Source of the DNA: Phytobacter palmae
Lineage (GTDB): Bacteria; Pseudomonadota; Gammaproteobacteria; Enterobacterales; Enterobacteriaceae
Length of the DNA stretch: 64,000 nt
Reading direction: 5' to 3'
Assembly: GCA_900112785.1 (NCBI GenBank)
Contig: FONB01000008.1
Coordinates: forward strand, 1-64,000
Part shown: piece after piece, positions 7,890-17,366 of the stretch
How the letters are laid out: each line of letters starts with the position of its first letter
How positions within the stretch are numbered: the first letter of the stretch is position 1
Program-made: the position numbers and the translations under genes
Notes under the pieces: generated by a model
What the model saw: only the letters and a program-made list of their open reading frames with translations
Database searches by the model: none
What the model was told of the DNA's origin: nothing

Positions 7890-9650
7890 TTAATTCGACC
7901 AAAAGGCACGTTTGGCCCGTTGTAATTTTTCGTAAGCTGCCAACAACGCCTGGTGCGCCGGGAACGCCATCAACGAACCATCAGCTGCCTGCAGACCATT
8001 GAAGGGCGCTTCACCGCTTAGCGCCGCACTTGCCGCTTCAACTGCGTCCGCACCGTACATGCGCACAAAAGCGTTCAGATATTGCAGCGGCTGGCGCTCT
8101 TCTTCCTGAGACAGCTGCAGCAACGTTTGCAGGCAGCGGTAGTAATTGATGCGCTCAGCGCTGAATACCGAGCCGTTGAACTCGATTGTCCACTCGGTCC
8201 ATGAGAGCGCCTGATCCAGGTCGCCACCCGCCAGCGCGAGCATTGCTTTTAGTTCGCCAATACGCAGCGTAAACCAGCCATTGTCTTTACCGGTCGCAAC
8301 GCCCAGTAACTCACGCACGCGGGTGAAATCGTCGTGGCCTTCTTCATCGAGCTGCTCAATAAGATTCAGGTAATCTTCTTTCTCCCACTCGCTGCTTGGC
8401 AGAGAGAGGATAGTTTCGCGCAGATGACTACCCATGTTGTTGTTTGCCAGCCAGAGATCTTCTGCCGGATAAATATCGGACATGCCCGGAACCAGAATAC
8501 GACAGGCGTAGACGCCCAGATGCTCGTAGTCGGCGATGTACACTTCTTTATCTTCTGCATTGAAGATGGCCATCAGGGTAGCAAACTCTTCTTCGGTTGT
8601 TCCGGCAAAGCTCCAGTCAGCAAACGGATAGTCCGCATCTTGCTTAAAGAGATCCCAGGAGATCGAACCGCTGGAGTCGATAAAGTGCGTTTCGAGGTTG
8701 GTATGTTCTGCGACTTCTTCATCATCAAACGTTGGCGGGGTAAAGACATCCAGATCTTTCAGGCTACGACCCTGGAGCAGTTCAGTCACGGTACGTTCCA
8801 GCGCCACACCAAAGTCCGGATGTGCGCCGAAAGAGGCGAAGCAGGTACCGTTAGTCGGGTTAAACAGAACCACGCAAATGACCGGATATTTGCCGCCCAG
8901 CGAGCCGTCATAAGCAAAAATCGGAAAACCTTCGGCTTCCAGCTTCTCAATGGATGCCACAACGCCAGGATAACGTGCAAGTACATCTGCCGGGATCTCA
9001 GGCAGACTGATGCGTTCGCTGATGATGCGGTTTTTAATATGACGTTCAAAAACCTCTGACAGCCCCTGTACGCGAGCTTCATTACGGGTATTACCCGCTG
9101 ACATGCCGTTAGATACATACAGGTTACCGACGATATTCATTGGAATATAGACGGTTTGTTCATCTGACTGGCGCGTAAAGGGGAGGGCGCAAATTCCGCG
9201 AGCTTCGTTGCCGGACTGCAGATCGATTAGCATACCTGCCGTCAGCTCGTTTTCCGGATCGTAAAATGCACGCAGGCGCGAATCGAGAATGCCTTCCGGC
9301 AGAGTGTCGTCTTCGGTCAGCGGGAACCACTTCTCATTTGGGTAATGGACAAATGGACCGTTAGCCACGTCATCACCCAGCCAGAAATCGGCAAAGAAAT
9401 AGTTGGTGGACAGACGCTCAAAATATTCACCCAGCGCGGATGCCAGTGCCGCCTTCTTGGTCGCGCCTTTACCATTGGTAAAACACAGCGCGCAGTCTTT
9501 ATCGCGAATATGGACGGACCAGACGTTAGGTACCGGGTTCAGCCAGGAGGCTTCTTCAATATTGAAGCCGAGATCGAGCAATTTTTGCTGGAAGCGAGCG
9601 ATGGAATCTTCCAGTGCGGCGTCTTTGCCGGGAATATAGGTTTGCGTCAT
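7890..9650 (-). CDS. ycaO: YcaO, ATP-dependent YcaO-domain protein
   Basis: A 586-residue protein, matching E. coli YcaO in length and sequence. ATG 9650 is used because it gives the usual MTQTYIPGKD start; a GTG three codons upstream is also open. The first 400 or so residues are the YcaO domain, with the GKGATKKAALASALGEYFER segment near residue 65-85 belonging to its ATP-binding residues; the remaining C-terminal part is helical and repeat-like. YcaO enzymes activate peptide amides with ATP in azoline and thioamide synthesis, but this stand-alone form has no peptide or dehydrogenase partner nearby. In E. coli it has been linked to beta-methylthiolation of ribosomal protein S12 by RimO. It is transcribed away from ycaP. 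Confidence 0.95.
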   Translation of the reverse strand: MTQTYIPGKDAALEDSIARFQQKLLDLGFNIEEASWLNPVPNVWSVHIRDKDCALCFTNGKGATKKAALASALGEYFERLSTNYFFADFWLGDDVANGPFVHYPNEKWFPLTEDDTLPEGILDSRLRAFYDPENELTAGMLIDLQSGNEARGICALPFTRQSDEQTVYIPMNIVGNLYVSNGMSAGNTRNEARVQGLSEVFERHIKNRIISERISLPEIPADVLARYPGVVASIEKLEAEGFPIFAYDGSLGGKYPVICVVLFNPTNGTCFASFGAHPDFGVALERTVTELLQGRSLKDLDVFTPPTFDDEEVAEHTNLETHFIDSSGSISWDLFKQDADYPFADWSFAGTTEEEFATLMAIFNAEDKEVYIADYEHLGVYACRILVPGMSDIYPAEDLWLANNNMGSHLRETILSLPSSEWEKEDYLNLIEQLDEEGHDDFTRVRELLGVATGKDNGWFTLRIGELKAMLALAGGDLDQALSWTEWTIEFNGSVFSAERINYYRCLQTLLQLSQEEERQPLQYLNAFVRMYGADAVEAASAALSGEAPFNGLQAADGSLMAFPAHQALLAAYEKLQRAKRAFWSN

Positions 9651-9787
9651 AGCAGTCACTTTTTTGTACGTAAAGCGGGCAATGATACGGGTTTTACGTG
9701 ACTGACGCTATCTTCGGGGCCCGGTCTGCGGAAATAAAACTTTTGGCTATCATTAATGGAACTAACTTATTGTTCGGACATAAAAAA

Positions 9788-10480
9788 ATGAAAGCGTTTG
9801 ATCTCCACCGCATGGCGCTGGATAAGGTTCCTCTGGAGTTTCTGGGCGAAGTTGCGCTTCGCAGCCTTTATACCTTTGTTTTGGTCTTTATATTTCTTAA
9901 AATTACGGGGCGGCGCGGCGTGCGTCAGATGTCGCTATTTGAAGTATTAATCATCCTGACACTAGGCTCTGCGGCAGGCGACGTTGCGTTTTATGACGAT
10001 GTGCCAATGCTTCCGGTACTGGTGGTATTTGTTACCCTCGCTGTGCTGTACCGCTTAGTGATGTGGTTCATGACTCATAGCGAGAAACTGGAAGATTTAC
10101 TGGAAGGCAAGCCTGCCATCATTATCCACGAAGGGGAATTTGTCTGGGAGAAATTAGATAAGCAGAACATGACGGAATTTGAATTCTTCATGGAGCTACG
10201 AATCCGCGGTGTTGATCATCTTGGGCAGGTGAGGCTGGCTATCCTGGAGACCAATGGGCAACTTAGCGTCTTTTACTATGCTGATGAAGATGTAAAACCG
10301 GGTCTGTGTATTTTACCTAAGGCGTTTTCTGAACGTTTCACTACCATACCTGAAGCGGGAGATTACGCATGCGTACAGTGCGGTAAAATAATTGCTATGC
10401 CAGCGGGTTGCCATCAATTATGTCCGCGCTGTGCAAATCCAGAATGGTCGAAGGCCAGCCGTGGAATTCGGGTGACTTGA
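9788..10480 (+). CDS. ycaP: YcaP, DUF421 membrane protein
   Basis: A 230-residue protein identical in length to E. coli YcaP when started at ATG 9788 (MKAFDLHRMA); an in-frame upstream extension to 9698 lacks homology. It has about three N-terminal membrane segments (residues 20-95), then the soluble DUF421/YetF-like domain (TEFEFFMELRIRGV), then a C-terminal zinc-ribbon-like pair of cysteines (CVQC and CPRC). The function of the family is unknown; related YetF proteins act at the membrane in spore formers. The gene is divergent from ycaO with 137 bases between the start codons. Confidence 0.93.
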   Translation: MKAFDLHRMALDKVPLEFLGEVALRSLYTFVLVFIFLKITGRRGVRQMSLFEVLIILTLGSAAGDVAFYDDVPMLPVLVVFVTLAVLYRLVMWFMTHSEKLEDLLEGKPAIIIHEGEFVWEKLDKQNMTEFEFFMELRIRGVDHLGQVRLAILETNGQLSVFYYADEDVKPGLCILPKAFSERFTTIPEAGDYACVQCGKIIAMPAGCHQLCPRCANPEWSKASRGIRVT

Positions 10481-10642
10481 TAGCCATTATGTCGGTTTTA
10501 TGACGATTAGACGGGAGAATGTTTTGTGTGACAACGAGCGCATTTTTGGGGTCATAAGTTTTAGACATTGCGGCGCGTGTCACTGAATGATAAAACCGAT
10601 ATCCACTGTTATAACTTATTGCTTTTAGCGTGGTGAGGGGAA

Positions 10643-11731
10643 ATGGCTCAGGTCTTTAATTTCAGTTCAGGTCCGGCAATGTTACCGGCGGATGTGCTTA
10701 AACAGGCTCAACAGGAACTCTGTGACTGGCACGGTCTTGGTACATCGGTGATGGAAATCAGCCACCGTGGTAAAGAATTTATTCAGGTGGCTGAGGAAGC
10801 AGAAAAGGATTTTCGCGATCTGCTGAATATTCCCTCGAACTACAAAGTTTTGTTCTGCCATGGCGGCGGCCGTGGTCAGTTTGCCGGCATTCCGTTGAAT
10901 ATTCTGGGTGATAAGACCACTGCAGATTATGTTGACGCAGGTTACTGGGCGGCGAGCGCAATCAAAGAAGCAAAAAAATACTGCTCTCCCAATGTTATTG
11001 ACGCAAAAATCTCCGTCGATGGCCTGCGTGGCGTGAAGCCGATGAGCGAGTGGCAACTCAGTGATAACAGCGCCTATTTGCACTACTGCCCGAACGAAAC
11101 CATTGACGGTATTGCCATCAATGAAACGCCGAACTTTGCGTCAGATGTGGTTGTAACGGCAGATCTCTCTTCCACTATTCTGTCCACTCCACTGGATGTC
11201 TCCCGCTATGGCGTGATTTATGCAGGCGCGCAGAAAAATATCGGCCCGGCTGGCTTAACGCTGGTTATCGTTCGTGAGGATCTGCTGGGTAAAGCGCATC
11301 AATCTTGCCCTTCAATTCTGGATTACACCATCCTGGCGGAAAATGATTCAATGTTTAACACGCCGCCGACATTTGCCTGGTATCTGGCTGGTCTGGTCTT
11401 TAAATGGCTGAAAAACAACGGTGGCGTTGCGGCCATGGATCGTATTAATCAGCAAAAAGCTGACCTGCTGTACGGTTTGATTGATAAAAGCGATTTCTAC
11501 CGTAACGATGTTGCCAAAGCGAACCGTTCTCGCATGAACATTCCGTTCCAGTTAGCTGACAATTCACTGGACAAAATCTTCCTTGAAGAGTCGCTGGCTG
11601 CGGGGCTGCATGCACTGAAAGGTCACCGTGTAGTCGGTGGTATGCGTGCCTCTATCTATAATGCAATGCCGCTGGAAGGCGTAAAAGCGCTGACTGACTT
11701 TATGGCTGACTTCGAACGTCGCCACGGCTAA
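10643..11731 (+). CDS. serC: SerC, phosphoserine aminotransferase
   Basis: A 362-residue PLP-dependent class V aminotransferase, full length. The PLP lysine is in [14 protein letters not shown] near residue 198. It makes 3-phosphoserine from 3-phosphohydroxypyruvate and glutamate in serine synthesis, and the matching step of pyridoxal phosphate synthesis. GTGAGGGG precedes the ATG by a few bases. It is the first gene of serC-aroA, with an attenuator-like hairpin before aroA. The 162 bases upstream should hold the promoter; no specific operator could be assigned. Confidence 0.98.
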   Translation: MAQVFNFSSGPAMLPADVLKQAQQELCDWHGLGTSVMEISHRGKEFIQVAEEAEKDFRDLLNIPSNYKVLFCHGGGRGQFAGIPLNILGDKTTADYVDAGYWAASAIKEAKKYCSPNVIDAKISVDGLRGVKPMSEWQLSDNSAYLHYCPNETIDGIAINETPNFASDVVVTADLSSTILSTPLDVSRYGVIYAGAQKNIGPAGLTLVIVREDLLGKAHQSCPSILDYTILAENDSMFNTPPTFAWYLAGLVFKWLKNNGGVAAMDRINQQKADLLYGLIDKSDFYRNDVAKANRSRMNIPFQLADNSLDKIFLEESLAAGLHALKGHRVVGGMRASIYNAMPLEGVKALTDFMADFERRHG

Positions 11732-11747
11732 TTGGCTTGCCTTACAC

Positions 11748-11775
11748 CCCCGTAGCCTGGCTGCGGGGTTTTTTT
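11748..11775 (+). terminator. serC-aroA intergenic attenuator hairpin
   Basis: CCCCGTAGCC (11748-11757) pairs with GGCTGCGGGG (11759-11768) with one G-U pair, followed by seven T residues, which is the full form of an intrinsic terminator. It lies 16 bases after serC and 26 bases before the aroA start. In E. coli and Salmonella the two genes form one operon with partial termination between them, and this hairpin fits that role. Confidence 0.85.
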
Positions 11776-11801
11776 ATTCTGTTTGTTGAGAGTTGAGTTT
11801 C

Positions 11802-13085
11802 ATGGAATCCCTGACGTTACAACCCATCGCGCGGGTAGATGGCACGATTAATCTGCCTGGTTCAAAAAGTGTTTCCAACCGCGCCTTGTTGCTGGCCGCC
11901 TTTGCACAGGGCACCACCGTTCTGACCAATCTTCTTGACAGCGATGATGTACGCCATATGCTCAATGCGCTCAATGCATTGGGCGTTTCCTTTACGCTGT
12001 CTGCGGATCGTACCCGCTGTGAAGTAACGGGTATCGGCGGGCCGTTAGCCGCAGAAAAACCTCTGGAGTTATTCCTGGGTAATGCAGGTACGGCAATGCG
12101 CCCGCTGGCAGCAGCGCTGTGCCTTGGCAGCAATGATATTGTCCTGACCGGTGAACCACGCATGAAAGAGCGTCCGATTGGCCATCTGGTGGATGCGCTA
12201 CGTCAGGGCGGCGCGCAGATTGATTATCTGGAACAGGAAAATTATCCGCCTCTGCGTCTGCGCGGCGGGTTCAGCGGTGGTAGCGTTGAGGTTGACGGCA
12301 GCGTATCGAGCCAGTTTTTGACTGCATTGCTGATGACTGCTCCGCTTGCAACCCAGGATACCGTCATCTCCATTAAAGGAGACCTGGTTTCCAAACCCTA
12401 TATCGACATTACGCTGCATCTGATGCACACCTTCGGTGTTGAAGTCGAAAATCAGCAATATCAGCGCTTTGTCGTGCGTGGTAATCAGCAGTACTCCTCC
12501 CCAGGCCACTATCTGGTGGAAGGTGATGCTTCTTCTGCTTCCTATTTCCTGGCAGCTGGCGCGATTAAAGGCGGCACGGTCAAAGTTACCGGTATTGGGC
12601 GCAACAGCGTGCAGGGCGATATTCGTTTTGCCGATGTACTGGAAAAAATGGGGGCGCAGATTGTCTGGGGTGATGATTTTATCTCCTGTACGCACGGAGA
12701 ATTGAACGCCATTGATATGGATATGAACCATATCCCGGATGCAGCGATGACGATTGCAACGGCGGCACTCTTTGCTCGCGGTACAACTACGTTGCGTAAC
12801 ATTTATAACTGGCGCGTTAAAGAAACTGACCGTCTTTTTGCAATGGCTACAGAGCTTCGTAAAGTGGGCGCTGAGGTGGAAGAGGGCGAAGATTTTATTC
12901 GCGTGACCCCACCTGCACATATCCAATATGCGGAAATTGGCACCTATAATGACCACCGTATGGCAATGTGTTTCTCTCTGGTGGCGTTGTCGGATACACC
13001 TGTCACCATCCTCGATCCGAAATGTACGGCCAAAACCTTTCCTGACTACTTCGAGCAACTGGCGCGCATTAGTACGCTGGCCTGA
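11802..13085 (+). CDS. aroA: AroA, EPSP synthase
   Basis: A 427-residue 5-enolpyruvylshikimate-3-phosphate synthase, the usual length. The start at 11802 gives [10 protein letters not shown]; an in-frame TTG at 11793 is rejected. Substrate-binding segments are visible: GSKSVSNR (residues 20-27), [11 protein letters not shown] (about 93-103) and [12 protein letters not shown]. The second half of the fold ends with [10 protein letters not shown]. It joins shikimate-3-phosphate and phosphoenolpyruvate in aromatic amino acid synthesis. The sequence is of the class I, glyphosate-sensitive enterobacterial type. Confidence 0.98.
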   Translation: MESLTLQPIARVDGTINLPGSKSVSNRALLLAAFAQGTTVLTNLLDSDDVRHMLNALNALGVSFTLSADRTRCEVTGIGGPLAAEKPLELFLGNAGTAMRPLAAALCLGSNDIVLTGEPRMKERPIGHLVDALRQGGAQIDYLEQENYPPLRLRGGFSGGSVEVDGSVSSQFLTALLMTAPLATQDTVISIKGDLVSKPYIDITLHLMHTFGVEVENQQYQRFVVRGNQQYSSPGHYLVEGDASSASYFLAAGAIKGGTVKVTGIGRNSVQGDIRFADVLEKMGAQIVWGDDFISCTHGELNAIDMDMNHIPDAAMTIATAALFARGTTTLRNIYNWRVKETDRLFAMATELRKVGAEVEEGEDFIRVTPPAHIQYAEIGTYNDHRMAMCFSLVALSDTPVTILDPKCTAKTFPDYFEQLARISTLA

Positions 13086-13105
13086 TTCTTTTTCTGCAGT
13101 TTTTG

Positions 13106-13135
13106 ACGCCGACATCTGTCGGCGTTGTTGATTTC
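13106..13135 (+). terminator. Terminator of serC-aroA
   Basis: ACGCCGACA (13106-13114) and TGTCGGCGT (13117-13125) form a nine-base-pair stem followed by a T-rich stretch, 20 bases after the aroA stop. Confidence 0.8.
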
Positions 13136-13237
13136 TTCGCCTTGCTGCCTTCTCCGTTGAATGTTATTTTGCACGTTAGCTTTATTTAAACTTATGAATT
13201 ATTTATGTTTTATATGTTTAATCAACGGATGATTCAC

Positions 13238-13996
13238 ATGACACATACAAAAAAACTTATGGCATTAGCCGTGGCTGCGGTGGTGCTGGTGGGTTGCAAG
13301 AATATGAACGCAAATATGCTCGCCAGCTCGGGCGTCTCTGCCTTCAAAGCGGCGACATTATCAGATGCAGATGTAAAAGCGCTGTCGAGCGATGCCTGCA
13401 AGCAAATGGACACCACCAACAAAGTGGCGGGCGCATCAAGTAAATATACAAAACGCTTGAATACAATAGCGAAAGCATTGGGCAACAATATCGACGGCAT
13501 ACCTGTTACTTATAAAGTCTATTTAACCTCGGATGTGAACGCGTGGGCTATGGCCAACGGCTGCGTCCGCGTCTACAGCGGCCTGATGGATCTGATGACT
13601 GATAACGAAGTCGAAGCAGTATTAGGGCATGAACTGGGACATGTGGCGCTGGGCCATTCGAAGAAAGCCATGCAGGCGGAATACGCGACGCTTGCTGCCC
13701 GCGATGCCATTTCTGCTACCAGCGGCGTTGCGGCGCAACTGTCCCGCTCACAACTGGGTGATTTGGCTAATGGTGTTATCAATTCCGCCTTTTCCCGCAG
13801 CCAGGAGTCGGATTCAGATGATTTTTCCTATGACTTGCTAAAAAAACGCGGCATCAAAACACAGGGCCTGGTGACCAGCTTCGAGAAGCTGGCGCAAATG
13901 GATTCCGGCCATGCGAAATCGTTATTTGATTCTCACCCGCCATCAGCGGAGCGCGCGCAACACATTCGTGATCGTATCGCCGCAGATAAAAAGTAA
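13238..13996 (+). CDS. ycaL: YcaL, M48 family periplasmic metalloprotease lipoprotein
   Basis: A 252-residue lipoprotein. ATG 13238 is chosen because it leads straight into a short signal (MTHTKKLMALAVAAVVLVGC) with a lipobox ending at Cys19-20 and GGA nine bases upstream; ATG 13229 and 13205 are alternatives. The zinc site HELGH (in VLGHELGHVALGH) with a downstream ESDSDDFSYDLL segment for the third ligand identifies the M48 peptidase family, next to LoiP and BepA. E. coli YcaL takes part in outer-membrane quality control, degrading LptD stalled on the BAM machinery. The region before it is AT-rich, and a hairpin at 14012-14032 follows. It is slightly more divergent from E. coli than its neighbours. 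Confidence 0.93.
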   Translation: MTHTKKLMALAVAAVVLVGCKNMNANMLASSGVSAFKAATLSDADVKALSSDACKQMDTTNKVAGASSKYTKRLNTIAKALGNNIDGIPVTYKVYLTSDVNAWAMANGCVRVYSGLMDLMTDNEVEAVLGHELGHVALGHSKKAMQAEYATLAARDAISATSGVAAQLSRSQLGDLANGVINSAFSRSQESDSDDFSYDLLKKRGIKTQGLVTSFEKLAQMDSGHAKSLFDSHPPSAERAQHIRDRIAADKK

Positions 13997-14011
13997 ATAA
14001 TTGTCACTTTC

Positions 14012-14037
14012 GGGCTGGTATTCTTCCAGCCCTCTAT
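14012..14037 (+). terminator. Putative terminator of ycaL
   Basis: GGGCTGG (14012-14018) and CCAGCCC (14026-14032) form a stem with a 7-base loop, with only a weak T tract after it. It lies 16 bases after the ycaL stop. Confidence 0.6.
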
Positions 14038-14167
14038 AATTGCGCAAACCTTCTCCACTCAGCACGATTAATCCTGTTATTTATGCCAGGTAGTAACGGT
14101 CATTGGCGTTGCAGCGTATAATGCGCGGCGTTCACGTTAACGGTATGCCTTTATGAAGGAGAAAAAG

Positions 14168-14851
14168 ATGACGGCAATTGCCCCGGTAATCACCATTGAT
14201 GGGCCTAGCGGTGCGGGGAAAGGCACCCTGTGCAAGGCAATGGCGGAAGCGTTGCAATGGCATCTACTGGATTCAGGCGCAATCTATCGTGTGCTGGCGC
14301 TGGCCGCACTGCACCACCATGTTGATGTCACCTCAGAAGACGTACTGGTCCCGCTGGCAGCGCATCTTGACGTACGTTTTGTCTCGACTGACGGCAACCT
14401 TGAAGTGATCCTTGAAGGTGAGGACGTGAGCGGTGAGATCCGTACGCAGGAAGTCGCTAATGCGGCATCGCAGGTTGCGGCTTTCCCTCGCGTGCGCGAG
14501 GCCTTGTTACGTCGTCAACGCGCTTTTCGTGAAGCGCCGGGCCTCATTGCGGATGGCCGCGATATGGGGACCGTCGTATTCCCTGATGCGCCAGTGAAAA
14601 TTTTCCTTGACGCTTCCTCGGAAGAGCGTGCGCACCGCCGTATGCTACAGTTGCAGGAAAAGGGGTTTAGTGTTAATTTTGATCGCCTTTTATCCGAGAT
14701 AAAAGAGCGCGATGACCGCGATCGCAGTCGCGCCGTCGCCCCACTTGTTCCTGCAGAAGATGCGTTAGTGCTGGATTCTACCAGTTTAACTATTGAGCAA
14801 GTGATTGAAAAAGCGCTACAATATGCGCGCCAAAAACTGGCACTCGCGTAA
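14168..14851 (+). CDS. cmk: Cmk, cytidylate kinase
   Basis: A 227-residue kinase, identical in length to the E. coli enzyme when begun at ATG 14168 ([10 protein letters not shown]) with GAAGGAGAAAAA upstream; an ATG at 14153 in frame is discounted. The P-loop GPSGAGKGT spans residues 12-20 and the catalytic arginine segments [13 protein letters not shown] and RDDRDRSR are present. It phosphorylates CMP and dCMP. It lies 111 bases upstream of rpsA, the conserved cmk-rpsA order in which part of rpsA transcription comes through cmk. Confidence 0.98.
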   Translation: MTAIAPVITIDGPSGAGKGTLCKAMAEALQWHLLDSGAIYRVLALAALHHHVDVTSEDVLVPLAAHLDVRFVSTDGNLEVILEGEDVSGEIRTQEVANAASQVAAFPRVREALLRRQRAFREAPGLIADGRDMGTVVFPDAPVKIFLDASSEERAHRRMLQLQEKGFSVNFDRLLSEIKERDDRDRSRAVAPLVPAEDALVLDSTSLTIEQVIEKALQYARQKLALA

Positions 14852-14962
14852 TTGCGACAGAATTAGCAGTACCCCCGCTGCAAAGGATTGACGGCGGGTA
14901 TGTGAAACAACCCCATCCGGCACGGAGCCAGGTGGACGTTAATATTAACCTGAAGATTAAAC
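14852..14962 (+). promoter_or_regulatory. rpsA leader with atypical ribosome binding site
   Basis: A 111-base leader with GC-rich self-complementary pieces (for example ACCCCCGC at 14871-14878 and GCGGGT at 14895-14900). The region just before the ATG offers only GAAG (14953-14956) instead of a good Shine-Dalgarno sequence. E. coli rpsA is known for a structured initiation region that S1 itself recognises and represses, and this leader has the same character. Confidence 0.65.
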
Positions 14963-16636
14963 ATGACTGAATCTTTTGCTCAACTGTTTGAAGAATCCTT
15001 AAAAGAAATCGAAACCCGCCCGGGTTCCATCGTTCGTGGTGTTGTTGTTGCTATCGACAAAGACGTAGTACTGGTTGACGCTGGTCTGAAATCTGAGTCT
15101 GCCATTCCGGCTGAGCAGTTCAAAAACGCCCAGGGCGAACTGGAAATCCAGGTTGGCGACGAAGTTGACGTTGCTCTGGATGCAGTAGAAGACGGCTTCG
15201 GTGAAACCCTGCTGTCCCGTGAAAAAGCTAAACGTCACGAAGCCTGGATCACGCTGGAAAAAGCGTACGAAGAAGCTGAAACTGTTACCGGTGTTATCAA
15301 TGGCAAAGTCAAAGGCGGCTTCACTGTTGAGCTGAACGGTATTCGCGCGTTCCTGCCGGGTTCTCTGGTAGACGTTCGTCCGGTTCGCGACACGCTGCAC
15401 CTGGAAGGCAAAGAGCTTGAATTCAAAGTAATCAAGCTGGACCAGAAGCGTAACAACGTTGTTGTTTCTCGTCGTGCCGTTATCGAATCCGAGAACAGCG
15501 CAGAACGTGATCAACTGCTGGAAAACCTGCAGGAAGGCATGGAAGTTAAAGGTATCGTTAAGAACCTCACTGACTACGGTGCATTCGTTGATCTGGGTGG
15601 CGTTGACGGCCTGCTGCACATCACTGATATGGCATGGAAACGCGTTAAGCATCCGAGCGAAATCGTTAATGTGGGCGACGAAATCACTGTTAAAGTGCTG
15701 AAGTTCGACCGCGAGCGTACTCGTGTATCCCTCGGCCTGAAACAGCTGGGCGAAGATCCATGGGTAGCTATCGCTAAACGTTACCCGGAAGGTACTAAAC
15801 TGACTGGTCGCGTAACCAACCTGACTGACTACGGCTGCTTCGTTGAAATCGAAGAAGGCGTTGAAGGTCTGGTGCACGTTTCTGAAATGGACTGGACCAA
15901 CAAAAACATCCACCCATCCAAAGTTGTTAACGTTGGTGATGTAGTGGAAGTTATGGTTCTGGATATCGACGAAGAACGTCGTCGTATCTCTCTGGGCCTG
16001 AAACAGTGCAAAGCTAACCCGTGGCAGCAGTTCGCGGAAACCCATAACAAGGGTGACCGTGTTGAAGGTAAAATCAAGTCTATCACTGACTTCGGTATCT
16101 TCATCGGCCTGGATGGCGGCATCGACGGTCTGGTTCACCTGTCTGACATCTCCTGGAACGTTGCAGGCGAAGAAGCAGTTCGTGAATACAAAAAAGGCGA
16201 CGAAATCGCAGCTGTTGTTCTGCAGGTTGACGCAGAGCGTGAACGTATCTCCCTGGGTGTTAAACAGCTCGCAGAAGATCCGTTCAACAACTACGTTGCT
16301 CTGAACAAGAAAGGCGCGATCGTAACCGGTAAAGTAACTGCAGTTGACGCGAAAGGCGCAACCGTAGAACTGGCTGACGGTGTTGAAGGTTACCTGCGTG
16401 CTTCTGAAGCATCCCGTGACCGCGTTGAAGACGCGACTCTGGTTCTGAGCGTAGGCGATGACGTTGAAGCTAAATTCACCGGCGTTGACCGTAAAAACCG
16501 TGTAGTAAGCCTGTCTGTTCGTGCTAAAGACGAAGCTGACGAGAAAGATGCTATCGCAACTGTTAACAACAAACAGGAAGACGGTAACTTCTCCAACGCT
16601 ATGGCAGAAGCCTTCAAAGCAGCTAAAGGCGAGTAA
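14963..16636 (+). CDS. rpsA: RpsA, 30S ribosomal protein S1
   Basis: A 557-residue protein made of six S1 RNA-binding repeats, the full enterobacterial architecture. Repeats are visible through recurring patterns such as [40 protein letters not shown] and [20 protein letters not shown]. The first two repeats dock on the ribosome and the later ones bind mRNA and help unfold and position messages with weak Shine-Dalgarno sequences. Codon choice is that of a very highly expressed gene. Expression is autoregulated through its leader. A strong hairpin at 16786-16807 lies between this gene and ihfB. Confidence 0.99.
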   Translation: MTESFAQLFEESLKEIETRPGSIVRGVVVAIDKDVVLVDAGLKSESAIPAEQFKNAQGELEIQVGDEVDVALDAVEDGFGETLLSREKAKRHEAWITLEKAYEEAETVTGVINGKVKGGFTVELNGIRAFLPGSLVDVRPVRDTLHLEGKELEFKVIKLDQKRNNVVVSRRAVIESENSAERDQLLENLQEGMEVKGIVKNLTDYGAFVDLGGVDGLLHITDMAWKRVKHPSEIVNVGDEITVKVLKFDRERTRVSLGLKQLGEDPWVAIAKRYPEGTKLTGRVTNLTDYGCFVEIEEGVEGLVHVSEMDWTNKNIHPSKVVNVGDVVEVMVLDIDEERRRISLGLKQCKANPWQQFAETHNKGDRVEGKIKSITDFGIFIGLDGGIDGLVHLSDISWNVAGEEAVREYKKGDEIAAVVLQVDAERERISLGVKQLAEDPFNNYVALNKKGAIVTGKVTAVDAKGATVELADGVEGYLRASEASRDRVEDATLVLSVGDDVEAKFTGVDRKNRVVSLSVRAKDEADEKDAIATVNNKQEDGNFSNAMAEAFKAAKGE

Positions 16637-16754
16637 TATTTCGCCATACTTTGGACTGCCAGACGGCTGTGAGTACATCGCCTCGGTAAATTACCGGGGC
16701 GATATTGCAAAGCAATCGTGTCTGACACGCGAAGTATGATGAGTATACTTGACA

Positions 16755-16778
16755 GATTACAGATTTCGTCCTGTAATC
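16755..16778. promoter_or_regulatory. Palindrome in the ihfB upstream region
   Basis: GATTACAG (16755-16762) and CTGTAATC (16771-16778) are perfect inverted repeats separated by eight bases. They start one base after TTGACA (16749-16754), which looks like a -35 element. The arrangement could be an operator or a hairpin; no known regulator is recognised. Confidence 0.5.
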
Positions 16779-16785
16779 AAGCACA

Positions 16786-16809
16786 AAGGGCGGCTACGGC
16801 CGCCCTTGT
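16786..16809 (+). terminator. Hairpin between rpsA and ihfB
   Basis: AAGGGCGGC (16786-16794) and GCCGCCCTT (16799-16807) form a nine-base-pair stem with a TACG loop. The T tract is very short. It probably ends rpsA messages at least partly. Confidence 0.65.
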
Positions 16810-16853
16810 TCAAGCTGTTAAGCTAATTTGCCCTGAAGGAAACCGGAGGAATC

Positions 16854-17141
16854 ATGACCAAGTCAGAATTGATTGAAAGACTTGCCAGCCAGCAATCGCA
16901 CATTCCCGCGAAAGCCGTGGAAGACGCGGTCAAAGAGATGCTGGAGCATATGGCCTCTACTCTTGCCCTGGGTGAGCGTATTGAGATCCGCGGTTTCGGC
17001 AGTTTTTCTCTGCACTATCGTGCACCCCGCACCGGGCGTAATCCGAAAACGGGCGATAAAGTGGATCTGGAAGGAAAATACGTTCCGCACTTTAAGCCGG
17101 GTAAAGAATTGCGTGACCGCGCCAATATTTATGAAGGTTAA
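16854..17141 (+). CDS. ihfB: IhfB, integration host factor beta subunit
   Basis: A small DNA-bending protein of 95 residues, one more than E. coli, because the C-terminus reads ANIYEG. It has the HU/IHF fold, with the minor-groove arm [15 protein letters not shown] in the middle. It pairs with IhfA to bend DNA at specific sites, in replication, recombination and transcription, including the focA-pfl promoter region. GGAGGA sits five bases before the ATG. It follows rpsA and is closed by a terminator at 17174-17197. Confidence 0.98.
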   Translation: MTKSELIERLASQQSHIPAKAVEDAVKEMLEHMASTLALGERIEIRGFGSFSLHYRAPRTGRNPKTGDKVDLEGKYVPHFKPGKELRDRANIYEG

Positions 17142-17173
17142 GTTTTAATCTGGATTGAAACCTAATCATCGTG

Positions 17174-17197
17174 AAAAGCACCGACAGGTGCTTTTTT
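17174..17197 (+). terminator. Terminator of ihfB
   Basis: AAAAGCACC (17174-17182) and GGTGCTTTT (17187-17195), loop GACA, with six T residues. A strong intrinsic terminator. Confidence 0.9.
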
Positions 17198-17366
17198 CAT
17201 TTTTATCTCCTTTCTCCTTCCTCCTTCCTCCTGGAAAGCTGCTCGCAAAATGCGTGTCTTCGGTTGCAAGTTCGTTTAGAACTGTCCACCTTTGCCGCAA
17301 AACCAGAAAATCATGCCAGACGGCTTGCGCAACGCCAGTCACACTTACCGTAACAAGGAGGTGGGC

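Noticed and set aside
12198-13115. A 305-codon open frame opposite aroA
   Set aside because: It lies entirely over a secure gene and has no start signals or homology that I recognise.
14999-16678. A 559-codon open frame opposite rpsA
   Set aside because: It is an antisense shadow of a highly biased ribosomal gene; its product is a low-complexity Phe/Asn/Gln/Val-rich sequence without family features.
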